In this document: in pieces, positions 20,504-21,712 of the stretch
Numbering within the stretch: position 1 is the first letter of the stretch
Layout: each line of letters opens with the position of its first letter
Assembly (NCBI GenBank): GCA_964485235.1
Contig: CAZAIO010000037.1
Span: 1-21,712, forward strand
DNA from: CAZAIO01 sp964485235
GTDB taxonomy: Bacteria; Chloroflexota; Dehalococcoidia; GIF9; UBA5629
DNA: 21,712 nucleotides
Reading direction: 5' to 3'
The notes under the pieces: generated by a model
Database searches by the model: none
Told to the model about the DNA's origin: nothing
Seen by the model: the letters and a program-made list of their open reading frames with translations, nothing else
Made by a program: the position numbers and the translations under genes

Positions 20504-21712
20504 TGGTAACACTAAAAGACTATACCGGTATTACACCCGCGTGGTGTCCCGGCTGCGGTAATTTCGGGATACTGAAAGCAGTGAACGAAGCGCTTGTCGA
20601 GCTTGCTGTCGAACCGTACCAGGTTCTTATTGTATCAGGCATAGGACAGGCAGGAAAATTCCCTCATTACACACGATGTAATACGCTCAACGAACTCCAC
20701 GGCAGGGCTCTCCCTGCGGCAATCGGCGCCAAGCTCGCCAATCCCGAGCTGCTGGTCATCGCCGTCGGCGGCGACGGAGACGGCTATGGAGAGGGCGGAA
20801 ACCATTTCCTTTACAGCATGCGGCGGAACCATGATATCACCTACCTGGTCCATAATAACCAGGTCTACGGCCTGACCAAAGGACAGGCATCGCCGACAAG
20901 CGATGCAGGATTTGTGACCAAGACAACACCGGAAGGGGCGGGGCCTGCGATAAACCCGCTGGCTGTGGCAATCGCCGCCGGTGCTACTTTCGTCGCACGC
21001 GGCTTTGCCGGAGATATTAAGCACCTGTCCGGACTTGTCATGCAGGGAATCAACCACGAAGGATTTGCGCTTATAGATATTCTGCAACCCTGTGTCTCGT
21101 TCAACCACAGGAATACATTCGCATGGTATAAAGAACGGGTCTACCATCTCGAAGAAAATGCCGGCTATGACCCCGGCAATATGGTCGCTGCGTTTGAAAA
21201 AGCACAGGAATGGGAAGAAAAAATACCGCTCGGTGTGATCTATAAAAAAGAATCACTATCGTTTGAAGAGCGCAGACAGGCAACGAAAAAACATCCTCTG
21301 GTAAAGCTACCGCTCTATCCGAAGGACGTCGAGAGGTTGCTCGACGGACTTATCAATCCGGAATTACTTACACCGAAAGATGTGTCGAAGAAAAAAATAC
21401 TAACTGAATTCCACACCGTTGCAATGGTGGGCGCATCGACAAATCCTGTACGGCCCAGCAACCGCGTAGCGCGGTATCTGAGCAGTCACGGGTTCAATGT
21501 GATTCCCGTCAATCCGGCTATAAAAGAGGTTCTGGGCAAACCGAGCTATCCCGACCTCGAATCAATTCCGGAAAAAGTAGATATAGTGGATATATTCAGG
21601 AAGTCCGAGGACGTGGAGCCAACCGTCGACGCTGCGATAAAAATAGGCGCAAAGGTCGTCTGGATGCAGGAAGGCGTGATCAATAAAAAAGCGGCGGTCA
21701 AAGCCAGAGACG
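20503..21712 (+). CDS. korB: 2-oxoacid:ferredoxin oxidoreductase beta subunit fused to a CoA-binding domain, 3' end beyond window
   Basis: An open frame of 403 codons with no stop before the window edge. It starts at the ATG overlapping the korA stop (TAATG), behind GGGAGG. Residues 1 to about 285 are the TPP-binding beta subunit: WCPGCGN (Cys15, Cys18), the TPP/Mg motif GDGDGYGEGGN (90-100) with Asn118-Asn119, and Cys197 (LQPCVSF). The usual third Fe-S cysteine in GIGC is Gln49 here (SGIGQAGK), while a cysteine appears ten residues later, Cys59 (YTRCN), and may replace it. From about residue 300, with no stop or ribosome site, the frame continues into a CoA-binding (succinyl-CoA synthetase alpha-like, CoA_binding_2) domain: AMVGASTNPVRPSNRVARYL, VIPVNP and VVWMQEGV. 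This beta/CoA-binding fusion could deliver CoA to, or take acyl-CoA from, the enzyme; that is inference. Confidence 0.9.
   Translation, partial: MVTLKDYTGITPAWCPGCGNFGILKAVNEALVELAVEPYQVLIVSGIGQAGKFPHYTRCNTLNELHGRALPAAIGAKLANPELLVIAVGGDGDGYGEGGNHFLYSMRRNHDITYLVHNNQVYGLTKGQASPTSDAGFVTKTTPEGAGPAINPLAVAIAAGATFVARGFAGDIKHLSGLVMQGINHEGFALIDILQPCVSFNHRNTFAWYKERVYHLEENAGYDPGNMVAAFEKAQEWEEKIPLGVIYKKESLSFEERRQATKKHPLVKLPLYPKDVERLLDGLINPELLTPKDVSKKKILTEFHTVAMVGASTNPVRPSNRVARYLSSHGFNVIPVNPAIKEVLGKPSYPDLESIPEKVDIVDIFRKSEDVEPTVDAAIKIGAKVVWMQEGVINKKAAVKARD

Noticed and set aside
1..21712. CRISPR arrays, tRNA or rRNA genes, transposases, phage genes
   Set aside because: None seen: no regular spacer-repeat arrays, no recognisable tRNA arms or rRNA segments, and no transposase or integrase motifs.

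Overview
The window looks like a chromosomal piece of an anaerobic or microaerophilic bacterium that lives on H2, ferredoxin and sulfur compounds. The evidence is a [NiFe] uptake hydrogenase, a 2-oxoacid:ferredoxin oxidoreductase, a high-molecular-weight rubredoxin/flavodiiron pair, rubrerythrin-like diiron proteins and a SufBC-only Fe-S assembly pair. I cannot fix the phylum. The style of the small proteins and the minimal Suf pair would fit Dehalococcoidia (Chloroflexota), but that is a weak guess.

Left arm, minus strand (1-3602): a compact hydrogenase operon reads small subunit (Tat signal), large subunit, diheme cytochrome b, maturation protease (cut by the window edge). Together they oxidise H2 outside the membrane and pass electrons to quinone.

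Middle (3603-6456): mostly non-coding and AT-rich. It holds a candidate structured minus-strand RNA with a near-consensus promoter, a closing stem, an intrinsic terminator and a mutually exclusive antiterminator pairing (4286-4486). Next to it lies a 104-nt imperfect inverted-repeat element (4160-4263). A 54-residue small protein (4664-4828) and a Crp/Fnr-type regulator (5214-5927) are the only genes I support here.

Right arm, plus strand (6457-21712): one long co-directional run of short-spaced genes. In order: two ferritin-like diiron proteins, SufC and SufB, high-molecular-weight rubredoxin, flavodiiron protein FprA, archaeal-type 1-Cys/Prx6-like peroxiredoxin, a 72-residue winged-helix protein, copper P-type ATPase with a fused YHS domain, universal stress protein, Rieske ferredoxin, rhodanese-diiron fusion, ETHE1-like persulfide dioxygenase with two rhodanese domains, and a gamma-alpha fused 2-oxoacid:ferredoxin oxidoreductase followed by its beta subunit fused to a CoA-binding domain. 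I read this as an oxygen, peroxide, copper and sulfane-sulfur defence island with its own Fe-S repair and a source of reduced ferredoxin.

The most interesting points are the riboswitch-like leader, and two fused genes (rubredoxin and YHS) that keep a strong Shine-Dalgarno sequence and ATG exactly at the domain junction. These could release the small metal-binding domain as a second product.
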